Shown here one piece after another: positions 1 through 13,000 of a stretch of DNA of 64,000 nucleotides. Location of the stretch: positions 5,576,890-5,640,889 of the forward strand of contig CM038719.1 in assembly GCA_021613375.1 (NCBI GenBank), read 5' to 3'. The notes beneath the pieces were generated by a model that was given only the letters and a program-made list of their open reading frames with translations, was not told the DNA's origin and did not search any database. Every line of letters begins with the position of its first letter. The stretch's first letter is position 1. This DNA comes from Megaleporinus macrocephalus (Eukaryota; Chordata; Actinopteri; Characiformes; Anostomidae). Made by a program: the position numbers and the translations under genes.

Positions 1-84
1 AGCCAGAGTGATTGAGTTTATAGTTCTAGATAAGCAGCTCTTCTCGGCTGTAGAAGACGTTCATTCTGCTGCTTAATGTTCCAC

Positions 85-143
85 CTGGATCCACGCTCTG
101 CTGTTCCTAGTAGAGATACTTTTCAGATGTGGCTCTTCCGGAG
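85..143 (-). CDS. possible further nbr1 exon (tentative)
   Basis: A minus-strand open segment follows a TTACAG acceptor and ends at GTGGAA. Its phase fits a phase-1 upstream exon, giving about 20 residues beginning APEEPHLKS. Similarity to NBR1 is too weak to rely on, and the polypyrimidine tract is poor. It could equally be chance sequence in the intron. Confidence 0.2.
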
Positions 144-165
144 CTGTAAGCGGTTTACTCCCACA

Positions 166-255
166 TAGACCAACTTCTAACTTAGACCAACTTCTAATTT
201 AGACCAACTTCTAATTTAGACCAACTTCTAATTTAGACCAACTTCTAATTTAGTG
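166..255. repeat. 17-bp minisatellite, about 5 copies
   Basis: Five near-perfect copies of TTAGACCAACTTCTAAT. They abut the hAT-like fragment on their right. Confidence 0.9.
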
Positions 256-465
256 ACAAATATTATACTGTTTCACATAAACTCATTAAAAATGGTAATA
301 AACCAGTTTAGACCATGTTTCATGACTTGCTTGTGCTAATAACTACATGTAACCCTGCCGTGGCATATAACCCCGCCCTCGATTAGTATCAGCTATCGGC
401 CGATCATGCTGAAAGGTGATCAGCGATCGGAATCGGCCTCAAAAACGCTGATCGGTCCATCTCTA
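256..465. mobile_element. hAT-like terminal fragment (inverted relative of 3147-3997)
   Basis: Ends in GATCGGTCCATCTCTA, a hAT-style terminus. The stretch from about 275 to 420 is the reverse complement, with divergence, of the left part of the complete element at 3147-3997. Shared features are the motif around 'ACATGGTCTAAACTGG', the TGCCGTGGCATATA block and the GATCGG-rich end. The other end was not found. Confidence 0.65.
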
Positions 466-600
466 ATTTAGACCAATAACAGAGAGCAACAATTAGTACT
501 TTATAATAACGTAATAATAACCAAGTTGCAGATTGGATGCCAACCAAATATTATTTTTTTAATAAATTGCTTTTTAAGTCATTAAAAGACTATAATTGGT

Positions 601-1290
601 TGGAGTTACTACAGTAGAGCCACCAACATCTGGCACCATCTCTCACTCTGACAGAGAACCTATAATATGGTTCAAACTCTACATCACTACCTCCTAAATT
701 AGAATATTTACAAAACATTGAAACATCTTATTAACTGTCATTCCAGATGTATCCAGATGTTCTAGCATTAAGATATGATGATATGATTTCAGCTCACTCC
801 CACTGTCCACAAAGACTGAGTCAGAGACTGCCTCAGTCAGAGACTGCCTCCACCTGTACAGTTTCTAAAGCCTTTACCATCCAGACCTCAAACAGTGAGT
901 CTTGGTTCCTCCCAAGCTTTCCTCCTCCAGTCATGAGGAAGTTTTTCCTTGTCACTGTCACCTCTGGCTTGCTCACTGGAGGATACATGCTGTGACTTCA
1001 TGTTTTCATGAAACATCATTGTAAAACTGGCATACTAATAAACGTGACCTGACTTCTCTCTGTCCGGGGTCGACCAGAGGAGGATGGGTTCCTCCCTTGA
1101 GCCTGGGTTCCTCTCAAAGCTTCTTCTTCTTATCAAGGGAGTTTTACCGGCCACTGTGGCCTCTGGCTTGCTCTAGGGGGGGCTTGGACCTGGACACCCT
1201 TTCTTACATTTACATGCTTATACATGGACATACATGTAAAGCTACTTTGAGACAACACTGGTTGTAAAAAGCGTCATACAATCAAATGTT
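601..1290 (+). mobile_element. degenerate interspersed repeat, common teleost family
   Basis: Contains the blocks 'ACAGTAGAGCC', 'CTCTGACAGAGAACCT', 'GGGGTCGACCAGAGGAGGA', 'CACTGTGGCCTCTGGCTTGC' and an end like TTGTAAAAAGCG. I know this as a very common fish interspersed repeat; I do not assign a class. It holds two similar internal segments (near 930 and 1130). The head is shared with 22800-22930. Confidence 0.65.
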
Positions 1291-1594
1291 GAATGATTGA
1301 TTAATTGAGTGAAGTTCCTTCAAGTTGGTTCAGACTCCTGGCGACCATATAGATGATGTTTCTTTAAAATGTTACATCTCCTGTTTGGGTCCTCAAGCTT
1401 CTTATTCAAATCACTGTATTTATCATGGCCTTCTTTAAACATGGTGTCGCTGTTTGCTGATACATTGCAACCTGTTAAGAACCTCTGAATAGCTTACGTT
1501 GTGACGGAAAGGCCATCAAGAAGAGTCGTGATGTTTTGTTATTGTCATGTTTTCCAGCCTTAATGTTTACTGCTGTAATGTAAACTACACAGAC

Positions 1595-1750
1595 CTTTAG
1601 TGGGGCATCGGCCATGAAGCACACCGTGGTCCAACACCTCTCCCAGCGTGAGAGAGCGGATCACCGACTCACTCACGAGACGGCCGATTATGTTCTCCTC
1701 GCCTTTCTCCTGGGCTGGAACACCTCCCAACTCCGGGCTGGGGGTCACTT
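1595..1750 (-). CDS. nbr1: nbr1 coding exon 15: ESVIRSLTL segment (last certain exon in window)
   Basis: 156 nt containing [17 protein letters not shown], matching CETVIRSLTLDAAPDH of vertebrate NBR1. The acceptor is CTCAG; the donor GTCTGT is weaker than the others but leaves phase 1. The next exons (acidic region, LIR, UBA) should lie left of the window or in its first 150 bases. Confidence 0.87.
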
Positions 1751-2542
1751 CTGAGTGGGAAACACAGAAAACAGCTGTAATGCCTGAAACTGCTACACAG
1801 TTAAAGAGTAATCAGAGTTTATTAACCTGAGATTTATTGTTTATTAACAGTTGTTTTCTTTTTTTAACCAGGCTGTTTTTGTTACTGTGGCCTTTATGAT
1901 TGATGTCTGTAAAGACTCTCTAGGCTGAAACACTCCTTATAACATCAGGGCCGGACTATTATAGGCTGAGCAGGATGCTATGTGTACAGCTGTATGCAAA
2001 GGTTTGGGCACCCCTGGTCAAATGACAAGTTTTGTTGGTTTTCCAAGCGAAAATAAGTTAACCCCTTGTGGCAGCTGTCTAGCGGGGAGGCGTGGGCTAT
2101 TGCTTTTGTGGGGCGGAGAGCTGGTTGCAGTAAAGCAGTGGGCTAATGTTTTATTTCTATTTTTTAAACAACCTAACAGCAGCATACATAACTTTTAAAT
2201 GAACGTAAAGTAAAGAAAGAAAAACGTATTTCCACTTACCTAGAATGCTGCTGACGGCTTGGGCTTCTGCCTCCTCCTGGATGAGCCCCAGAGTTGGTTT
2301 CTCTGGAAGGAGTCCATCATGAGGCAGAGGAGATATACATGGAGTAATATCTGCATATATAGAATAGAGAAAGGTGGAGATCTGTTAGATGAAAGTGTAG
2401 CCCCTTCCTAACCAAGCATACATATTTTACTCTTTCTATTGTAAAGCAGAGTTCAAACTGAGGGGGGTGCTGAACATACTGTAGTTAAACTATACCCCTC
2501 CTTACATATAGGGTTAAGATTTCTGAGTACAGGTCTGAGGAG

Positions 2543-2616
<74 letters not shown>

Positions 2617-5600
2617 CTAATAAAAGAAGCCTGTTAGACACAGCAGTTCTCTGTTTTACGGCAGCTCCTGTCTTATGTCCAGTAGATAATGGTTAACCCA
2701 GGTGTAAGACGGGGTAAAGGGGTATCAGGTTTTAAATAAGAGTGAAGGGATGGGGAGGAGAGGGGTAGGAGAGACAGAAGGCCGTTATGGGCTGAAGGTT
2801 TGGGGTCACCGGTTTGATCCCCTTGACCAACAGGGCACCTAACGCCCAACTGCTCCCGTGTACTGTGATTAGAGCTGCCCAGCTCTCCAGGCAAGTGAGC
2901 TCAATGCCCCCTAGTGTGTGATTCACTGCTCTCTATTGTTATTGTTCACTGCAGAGATGGGTTAAATGTAGAAATCAAACTCTGTTTTGTACAAACACAA
3001 ATGCCAAATAGTTCTAAATTCTAAATTAGGAGGTTAGATCTCTGAATCAATTAATAAATGTCCTTACAAAAGGTGACCATCTTTTTTCATTCATAATGTA
3101 ACTGTACACACAGCGCTCCAGCTGAAACATGGAGAAAGGTAAACACTAAAGATCGCCGATCACCTTTCAACGCGATCAGCCGATAGCCGATAACGATCGA
3201 GGGCAGGCTATATGCCACGGCAGGGCTACATCTAGTTATTAGCGCAAGCAAGTCATGAAACATGGTCTAAACTGGTTTATTACCATTTTTAACGAGCTCA
3301 TATGAAAAAGCATAATATTTTTAACAAAATTAACAGTAAATAAACAAAGTAATCAAACTAATATCCTCAATACTGCAATCATTACATTTAGACCCTTAAT
3401 TTAAAACTAAAAAAGCTAATTAAGTACATGAAGTCATTAAACTCAGACTCTGTTATTTTAAACTAAATCTGTAATCATTAAATGTAGAATATTGAATTTC
3501 TGCTGCTGTTCTGTTTGTACCGGTCAGATCTGGTCTGCAGGTGTTCTGGGTTATTAGTTTTGTGCTAGCTGTGCGTGCTAGCTCTGCTGTTTACTGATAC
3601 TCACTGTATTCAGCCACAGGTGAACCGTATCAGATTATTAGTGTTAAATGTCTTTATTTTGATTCCTCAACGAGACACGGTTAATTTTACAGATTTTAAA
3701 AACGCTCGGTGGTCACATATGGCAACAAGCTGCCAGACGGACGCAACGCAAAGGAAAACTGTTCTCGTGAGGCCGCTGCTTCACTCAGTCTGTGGAAAAT
3801 AAAAGGGTATGTGTTTCCACCTAGTGGTTCAGATAGGAATTGCAAGGAGCTGGCCGGAGGGGGTTTCAACGAAACGCTAGCTGTAAATACAGAAATTAGA
3901 CTCAGTTGTTTAATGCCATCGATCAGCTCTCGAGATCGGCTAAACTGGAGAAATATCGGCCGATCACATATTTTGATTAAAAATCTTTCCATCTCTAGTA
4001 AACACTGGACACTGCTGAGAAACTACAGCTGAACAAGAAGTTAAACAGACGTGCACTTTATATTTGAACCTATTGCTTGCTGCTTGTCTCACAGGTATCC
4101 TAGTGTGTTATGTTTTGAAGTGTTACCTGCTGGGGTGTTGTTCGGTACATTCTCCAACTCCTGCACTATGTTGATGTCCAGCAGCTCAAACGACAGCAAG
4201 TCCTGCAGCCAAAAACAAATCAGACACGCTATACAGCGATTCCAATAACACTGATATCTACCAAGAACTGATCTGCACACAGAAAATCTCCAGCCAGAAA
4301 ACAATTACTTTGTAGCAGTACTGATTACAGATGCACTAATTATGAATTTGTTATGGCGGGTTCTGATTACTTAACACCAAAAGGTAAAGGGCCACTGGCC
4401 AGTTTGGCTGTGGAGTCTTTTTTCTGATTTAAAGCAAAACTATGTGGGCAAAACAGGCATATATACCCACGAGTACAAATACACACCATCTTATATATCA
4501 TATAGTTTCTTTACAAAATATACTCATACACTATACTGCCAAAAGTCATTGAATTCAGGTGTTCCAGTCACTTTCATGGCCACAGGTGTATAAAACCAAG
4601 CACCTAGTCATGCAGACTGTTAGGACGCCACCTGTGCAACAAGTCCAGTTGTGAAGTTTCCTCACTACTAAATATTCCACAGTGGACTGTCAATGGTGTT
4701 AGAACAAAGTGGAAGTGATTGAGAACAACAGCAACTCAGACACGAAGTGGTAGCCACGTACAATGACAGAGCAGGTCAGTGGATGCTGAGGAGCATAGAG
4801 CACAGAGGTCACCAACTTTCTACAGAGTCAATCACTACAGACCTCCAAACTTCATGTGGTCTTCAGATCAGCTCAAGAACAGAGCGTAGAGAGCTTCATG
4901 GAATGGGTCTCCATGGCCGAGCAGCTGCATCCAAGCCTTACATCACCAAGAACAATGCAGAGCGTCAGATGCAGTGGAGTAAAGCACACCGCCACTGGAC
5001 TCTAGAGCAGTGAAGACGTGTTCTCTGGACTGACCAATCACACTTCTCCGTCTGGCAAGCTGATGGACGAGTCTGAGTTTGGCGGTCCCCAGGAGAACGG
5101 TACTTGTCTGACTGCACTGTGCCGAGTGTAAAGTTTGGTGGAGGGGGGATTATGATGTGGGATTGTGCCACAGGAGTTGGGCTCGGATGCTTAGTTCCAG
5201 TGAAAGGAGGGAAACTTCCGAACTTTGTGGGGACAGTTTGGGGACGGCCCCTTCCTGTTCCAACATGACTGCCCACCAGTGCACAAAGCAGCTCCATAAA
5301 GACATGGAGGAGCGAGTTTGGTGTGGAAGAACTTGACTGGCCTGCACAGAGTCCTGACCTCAACCTGATAGAACACCTTTGAGATGAATTAGAGCGGAGA
5401 CTGTGAGCCAGACCTTCTTGTCCAACATCAGTGTCTGATCTCACTAATGGTCTTCTGGAAGAACTGTTGGTCAAACATTCCCATAAACACTCTCCTAAAC
5501 CGTGTGGAGAGACTTCCCAGAAGAGTTGAAGCTGTTATAGCTGCAAAGGTTGGGCTGACATCATATTAAACTTAAAAATGGGATGAACTCAAGTTCATAT

Positions 5601-6987
5601 ACGTGTGAAGACAGACGAGCGAATACTTTTGGCAGTATAGTGTATATTGCATAACACGAGAACAAGAAGAGGCATTCCACAGAAATGCAGACAAGCCAGA
5701 GCTGCTAGATTGGCTACATGGTTTCCGCTTTCAAAACCCAGCTGCTACAGGAATCCACCTCACAACTGAATCAGCTCACACAATCATGTTCCTTTCATTT
5801 GGATTTCCTTAAAGCAACGAGGCTTGACCGGACTCTGAATTATAGGAACATCTGTTTCTATCTTTTCAGTACGTTAAGGCTTTAAGCTTTAAGGCAGTAA
5901 CTTTCACCAATTAGGATAACGCGCACCTGTGCTGTAAGTAGGTCTACAGAGGGAATGTAGAACTCCTGATCACAATCTTGGTCCACTGTAATGAGCAGCT
6001 GTTCTCTGGAGGCAGCGCGACATTTCTCCTCCCGCTCCAGCGTACGAGCCGACTTCTCCTAAAGAACAAGACAAGATTTAACTCTACATATTCCTTTAAG
6101 AGAACACAGATTAAACTCTACACATTCCTTTAAGAGAACACAGATAAAATGTGCTTTGTCTTTCTTTATCATTTAATAACTGTTATATTTACTCCTCAAA
6201 ACTATTTATAATACTAAATATAATACAACTGTTAGGATAACATTGTGTTTACTGCTTTACAGTTCTTCCTCTCTCTCTCTGACACCCTGTTCTCTACACC
6301 TTTTGTCCCATGGATAGAGTGTGACTGTCTGTGCATACACATATACATATACACATATAGCTTCAGACAGCCTGTACCTGTTTTACTTAATCTTACTTAT
6401 TTTTAATTTTTAGGTCTTGCTGTATTTTTTATTATTTTATTTATTTTATTATTTTATTTGATTGAATTAGTTTTGTATTATTATTATTATTATTATCTCA
6501 TTTTATTTTATTTTAATGTTATTTTATTTTTATTGCTAATATTTCTTATTTTATTATTAGTATTATAATAATTATTATTATTATTATGTCTTTTTTTTTC
6601 TTAAATTTCTTTTGAACTATTTTATTTTTTATTATTTGTAATCTCTTATCCTGTTTTTATCTTAATTTCTTACTCATTAAAATGTAACTTTTTTCTAGCT
6701 TTAGTATTATTATTTCAATTTTTACATTCACTGTTTTTTTTAGTTGTCATTTAATGTATATTAGCTACATTTTTCTCAGTTGTTTAAATTTATAATGATT
6801 CAATTTTATTCTTATTTACTTTGTCAATTCCTGTTCATGTAAATGCTCGGCTACATTGAAAAGGAGGGTTGCCCTCAATGTACTTAGGAGTTAAAATAAA
6901 GGTTGATTGATATTGTTTTGGCCAATTGTAATGGCTAATGGTTGCTGCCTCCACACCCTCCTCCCCACCCTGCCTGAGCCCCACAGC

Positions 6988-7068
<81 letters not shown>

Positions 7069-10000
7069 CACAGCCTGTCAACAATAATCCTGAGTCTTCT
7101 TTCTGTTTCACTTGTTGTCATTGAGGTCTCAATCCCACTGGAGCAACGGCGAGGTACACCATGGACAGGTCGCCAGTCCATCACATGGCCAACATACAAT
7201 CACACCCACACTCACACCTACGGGCAGTTTAGGGTAAAGGAACAATCTAACATGCATGTGTTTGGACTGTGGGAGGAAACCGGAGTACCCGGAGGAACCC
7301 ACTCAAACACAGAGAGAACATACACACTACACACAGAACCACCCGGGCCGGGAATCCAACACAGATCATCTTACTGTGAGGAGACAGTGCTGACCACTAC
7401 ACCACCATACTGACCACTACACCACCATACTAACCACTACACCACCGTTCTAACCACTACACCACCGTACTAACCACTACACCACCATACTAACCACTAC
7501 ACCACCGTACTGACCACTACACCACCATACTAACCACTACACCACCATACTGACCACTACACCACCATACTGACCACTACACCACCATACTGACCACTAC
7601 ACCACCGTACTAACCACTACACCACCGTTCTAACCACTACACCACCATACTAACCACTACACCACCGTACTAACCACTGCACCACCGTACTGACCACTAA
7701 ACCACCGTACTGACCACTACACCACCATACTGACCACTACACCACTATACTAACCACTACACCACTATACTAACCACTACACCACCGTACTGACCACTAA
7801 ACCACCGTACTGACCACTACACCACTATACTAACCACTACACCACCGTACTGACTACTACACCACCTGACTGACCACTACACCACCGTACTGACCACTAC
7901 ATCACCGTACTGACCACTACACCACTATACTAACCACTGCACCACCGTACTGACCACTAAACCACCGTACTGACCACTACACCATTGTGCTGCCCCTAAA
8001 TCTCTTAATAGCTTAAACAGTCTGAACAGTTATTTGAACCCTGAACAGAACTAAAGACTTTGTCCTGTGATGTAACCACTTCATTAAAAACACCAATAAA
8101 TCATTGTTTTTATCGCATGACCACCCAGGTCGACTCAGACTGGCGAAATACTCCACCCGGTGGACGTACGTGGGGAGTGACGCAAGGGGAGACGAGCAGG
8201 CCGTCAGCGGAGATGGCAGTAGGAGCGTGGGGGTCCACCACGATGCTGCACCAAACTCGTGGCCCAAACTGCTCCCCTCTGTGTGCCAGACGCCAGTGGG
8301 AGGTGTAGGTGCCCTCCAGGGTCGGAGCACAGAGTGCCACGCTGACCACGCCCACCTGACCCGGCTGCAGCGTGGGCACCGGAACCTCCCTCCACCGCTC
8401 ACCTGAACCCACTGCCAGGTTCCCCCACATGAACTTCAGCTGCAGGTAGACAGAGACAGAGATTATTGTGATTCTATACTAAGAATGATTAAGCGCCTAA
8501 AACTTGTTTGTATATAACAGGTTTCTAACAGTATTAATAGAGTAAGTAGAGCTTTTACATACGCCAGTGTGTTTATTTAACCCTTTCCAAGCTTCTCCTA
8601 AACAACCCAGTAGTATTATCAGTTCTCATCTAATACCTGCTTTGACTGCTCAGTACTTCATTAAGCTAAATCAAGATTGCTGCTGAAGGAACTGAATACA
8701 TTCATACAATGTCACAGCCACAGCACAGGTAGTTATAGGTAGTTGTCATTGCATGCATAACCCTATAACAGGCAAGAGCACATGATGGATAATGTTAAGA
8801 TCCACTCATGCAAACTCGAAATATGAATAAACAGGAATACTGAACTGCAACAGGGTTCTGGTATTTATTTTAACTCTAGCTTTATAAAACGTTATGCATG
8901 TAGGTATAGCTATCTGACTAGCAATTATACATGCTTCTGGTATTATAAGCTGATATATATGCCATGTAATGGGCAGTCGTGGGCTGGAGATTAGGGAACC
9001 AGCCTTGTGACCGGAAGGTTGCCGGTTCGATCCCCTGAACCGACAGGACACGACTGAAGTGCCCTTGAGCAAGACACCTAACCCCTGACTGCTCCCTGGG
9101 TACTGTGAATAGGGCTGCTCACTGCTCCGGGCAAGTGTGCTCACTGCCCCCTAGTATGGGTGTTCACTAGTGTGTGTATATGTAGGTGTTTCACTGTACG
9201 GATGGGTTAAATGCGGTTGTCGAATCCCGCTGTGTGCAAACACAAGTGGCAAATAGTTCTGAATTCTAATTCTTAGGGTTTGACTCTTATTCTAAGGGTT
9301 GATTTGTGTTTATACTTTGGTCTCCGAGCTCCAGGACATCCTGCCACTGTTCTTCATCTTCCAGTACTTGATGAACTTGGTCCCCGGCCGCAGGCGTGAT
9401 CCGTCCGGCAGGTTCTCGTCCAGCAGCAGAGCAGTCATAGCCGGCACAGCCAGAGGACACGGACGCTTAGGACGCCTGTAGAACACAAAAAAACCTCGCT
9501 TGACCCTGGGGCCTTAACACAATCCACAGAAATCATTATAAACACACACGTTATTAATTAGATCCTGATGTTTAAGAAGGGCCCACATCTGGCCCACCCG
9601 GCGACCAGGGTCCTTTTATTTTTGGTGGACAGTCGTGGACTGGTGTTCATATGGTTGTTTCACGGCCCCCTAGTGTGCGTATGGTGGTTGTTTCAAGGCC
9701 CCCCAGTGTGCACATGGTGGTTGTTTCACGGGCCCCCTAGTGTGCGTATGGAGGTTGTTTCAAGGCCCCCCAGTGTGCACATGGTGGTTGTTTCACGGCC
9801 CCCCTAGTGTGCGTATGGTGGTTGTTTCACAGCCCCCTAGCGTGCGTATAATGGCTGTTTCACGGCCCCATAGCGTGCGTATGGTGGTTGTTTCACGGCC
9901 CCATAGCGTGCGTATGGTGGTTGTTTCACGGCCCCCTAATGTGCGTATGGTGGTTGTTTCACGGCCCCCTAGTGTGTGTATGGTGGTTGTTTCACGGCCC

Positions 10001-13000
10001 CCCTAGTGTGCGTATGGTGGTTGTTTCACAGCCCCCTAGCGTGCGTATGGTGGTTGTTTCACGGCCCCCCCTAGTGTGCGTATGGTGGTTGTTTCACGGC
10101 TCCCTAGTGTGCACATGGTGGTTGTTTCACGGCCCCCTAGTGTGCGTATGGTGGTTGTTTCACGGCCCCATAGCATGTGTATGGTGGTTGTTTCACGGTC
10201 CCAAAGCGTGTGTATGCTGGTTGTTTCACGGCCCATAGTGTGCGTATGGTGGTTGTTTCACGGCCCCTTAGTGTGCGTATGTGGGTGTTTCACTGCACGG
10301 AAGTCCAATTTTAATGTTTTTTTTTTTTCCCTTGTGACATTTGTGTTTGTACCATAAATAATCTCAATTCAACTATACACAACCATTTTCAGCCACTCTT
10401 TGTCTTAGCCACCTGTTTTTGTTACAGTGCCTTTAAGACTGATTTATGTAAATCAGCTCTTCTCTGGTTGGCTGCTCAACCAAAGCCAGGGCTGAAAAAG
10501 TTCTTAGCATGAGAAACTTCAGAATGAAAAGTTGGTTTGGGCAATTCATTGTATTAGTTTAGTAAAAAAAGCTAAAATGTTGCTAATAGTTTTATGTGAC
10601 AATCAATCATAATTTACCTCTCTTCAGCCCTTAAAATTAAACAGGCTGTTTTTTGTTACTGTGCCTTTAAGACTGATATATGTAAATGAGCCCTGTTCTG
10701 ACTGGCTGTCTTGTATTATGTCTCATTAAACAGGCACCCAGAGCTGAAACCATCCTTATATCTTCAGCTCAAATGGGAGGAGCTTAATTTCTGCTGGGCG
10801 GAAATGTACAGGGTACAGTCACAGGCAACAGTTTGAGTACAGCATTTAAATGAATTGTTTTAAGTGAAAATCAATGTGAAAATCAACATTTCTTCCGCCT
10901 TTGTGTTAGAACTTCCGCTCAGCTAACCAAAATGAATACAGTTACATGGGAGGAGACCAGAGAGACAGTAAGAAGTTCTAATGGGACAACACTGTCTCCT
11001 CCGAGGTTAAAAACTCAGTGGGTGGATGATATGAAAAGGTGGTCTGAGGTAAATAACACAGTGGGTGGGTGATATGAGAAGGTTGTCTGAGGTTAACACA
11101 GTGGGTGGGTGATATGAGAGGGTGGTCTGAGGTTAATAATACAGTGGGTAGGTGATATGAGAAGGTTGTCTGAGGTTACTTATGGAGACATGTTTAATTA
11201 CTCTGTACTCTCGGAAGGTGTAGACGGTTCAGTAATGAAAAACTCTAAAAGTACTGAAGCGTATCAGTACCTGCACAGTGGGAAGGTGGGCGTGTCCTCC
11301 TACACACAGACGGTGAGTTTATATTTCTGAAAGCCGGTTAAACCCAAGTCCAGCCAGCTGCCCGAGCCACTCTGCGTGGGTGTTAGTTACAGTCCAGATA
11401 GCCTAGCGCGGTGGACACTGATCAGAAAACAGTTACTAACTGATAGACTCACCAGCACCGACACGTCTGCTTCCTCAGAGCTTCATAAGCGAGACGTTTC
11501 TCTGGATAAGGAAGCTCTGGTGCTGGTTCTCCTCCACAAAATGGTAAGAACAGACATACGGAGGTTTGGGTGGATGCTTTAAATTTAGAGCTTCAGTCAG
11601 AGACGCAGGTGGTCTTCTTTGGAAGGCGGCCCCCCAACACTCTGATCTTTATGTGCTGTGTTCGTAACTCTATTGTTTAAGCCAAGTTCTCCTCTTCTTC
11701 CAATTACTGACTCCCTCTAACTGAACATGTTATGTTAGTCATTTTATAAGTTTGTTGTTGTTTTGCTTGTAATTAGTATCAACGTATTCGCGGGCGCACC
11801 AGAAGTTCTAACACAAAGTAAACGAAGATGGCCGTCCCAGTGTTGTCATGGTAAATAGCATGAATAGTGCTAATATACTGCAGCCAAAACACTCATTTTA
11901 AAAAAGAGACATGTGATGAGGAACGCTTGTCTGGAATGTAAACGCGCAGCTTCACTGGCCGTCTGCAGATTAGATTACACGCCAGTGTTATCAGATACTG
12001 TGCTGGAAGTCTACATACTCTGGGCTGTTGGCCTGTGTGGCTCGTGGCTGCAGCAGAACCGGAGAGGAGCTGCCGTCCCCCGCCGATCCCCACTGTAGTC
12101 CCCTCCGCTCCATCCTCAGCTGCTTCCTGATCTCCTTCACCTCCGCCTTCAGCTGACGCTTCTCAGCCTTCAAGCGTTGTTTCTCCGCCTTCCGGAAACT
12201 CCGGTCCCCCCGTCTGTAGAACCTGAAACACAGGGATTTGGGTTTGTTATTTTACGTTGAGTGAAGCTATTGCAAGTGAAGTGTTGGCTAAGAGACCTGT
12301 TAATTCCCTGTGGATTAGTTTTGATAATTCCATTTACAGAATTATTAAATTTGAATGAATGTAAGCAGATTATATTAATTATTGGCCTTCATTCAAGAAG
12401 TTAACTGTAGGTAAAATGCAGTCCTGCTCTTTCAGTGTACAGGCTGCGTCAGGTTTCCAACTTGATATTCTAGTGTGCACAGTGCTATTGTTTATAACGT
12501 CATCATCATTGTTTATAATCATCAGTCTAAGCTGATTTTAAAGAGCTTATGTTGGTTAGCCAGCCACAGCGTCTGGTGAGTGAAGCCAATATGTCAATAT
12601 TTAGCTGCAACAGCACGACAAAAATATCTGCAGGCTGGATTTAATAATACATTAAAATAAATAAACAAACAAATACATAAATAAATACATATGAAAATTA
12701 TTGTAGAGCTACTCTGGTAATCTGCATTTACATATAAAACAAGGACAAAGCAAAAGCAGAATCACATTAAGGAACAGGTGCCCACCTGCTGTGGTCCGGA
12801 GCTGGGGAGCCGTGTTCAGGGATGGAGAGTGGGGTTCTAGCCCTCACCAGGTTGTGGCTGGGGTCATGAGAAAAGCTACAATGCTCACACAGGGTGCAGG
12901 ATGTGCAGACACTGGGAGAGAAAACAAACAAGCAGAGACGTCAACAAAAAAATCTTATTATAGTTTAAAGTCCTGATACAGAACTTCATTATGACCAGCT

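Noticed and set aside
747..995. 82-codon frame (+)
   Set aside because: Lies in a degenerate interspersed repeat; no domain and no neighbouring exons.
3696..4032. 98- and 107-codon frames
   Set aside because: They lie inside the non-autonomous hAT element and overlap each other on opposite strands, with no recognisable domain.
6835..7413. Frames with YIYIYI runs
   Set aside because: Translation of (AT)n and a common interspersed repeat.
8110..8169. Extension of nbr1 exon 11 to the in-frame stop
   Set aside because: The strong GTACGT donor at 8169 and the continuing NBR1 exons in matching phase argue for splicing there. A truncated isoform by intron retention is possible but unsupported.
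8806..9144. 112-codon frame (-)
   Set aside because: Antisense of a SINE.
9568..10357. Frames of 79-116 codons with VVVSRPP or WWLFHGP repeats
   Set aside because: Translation of the SINE-derived 33-bp minisatellite.
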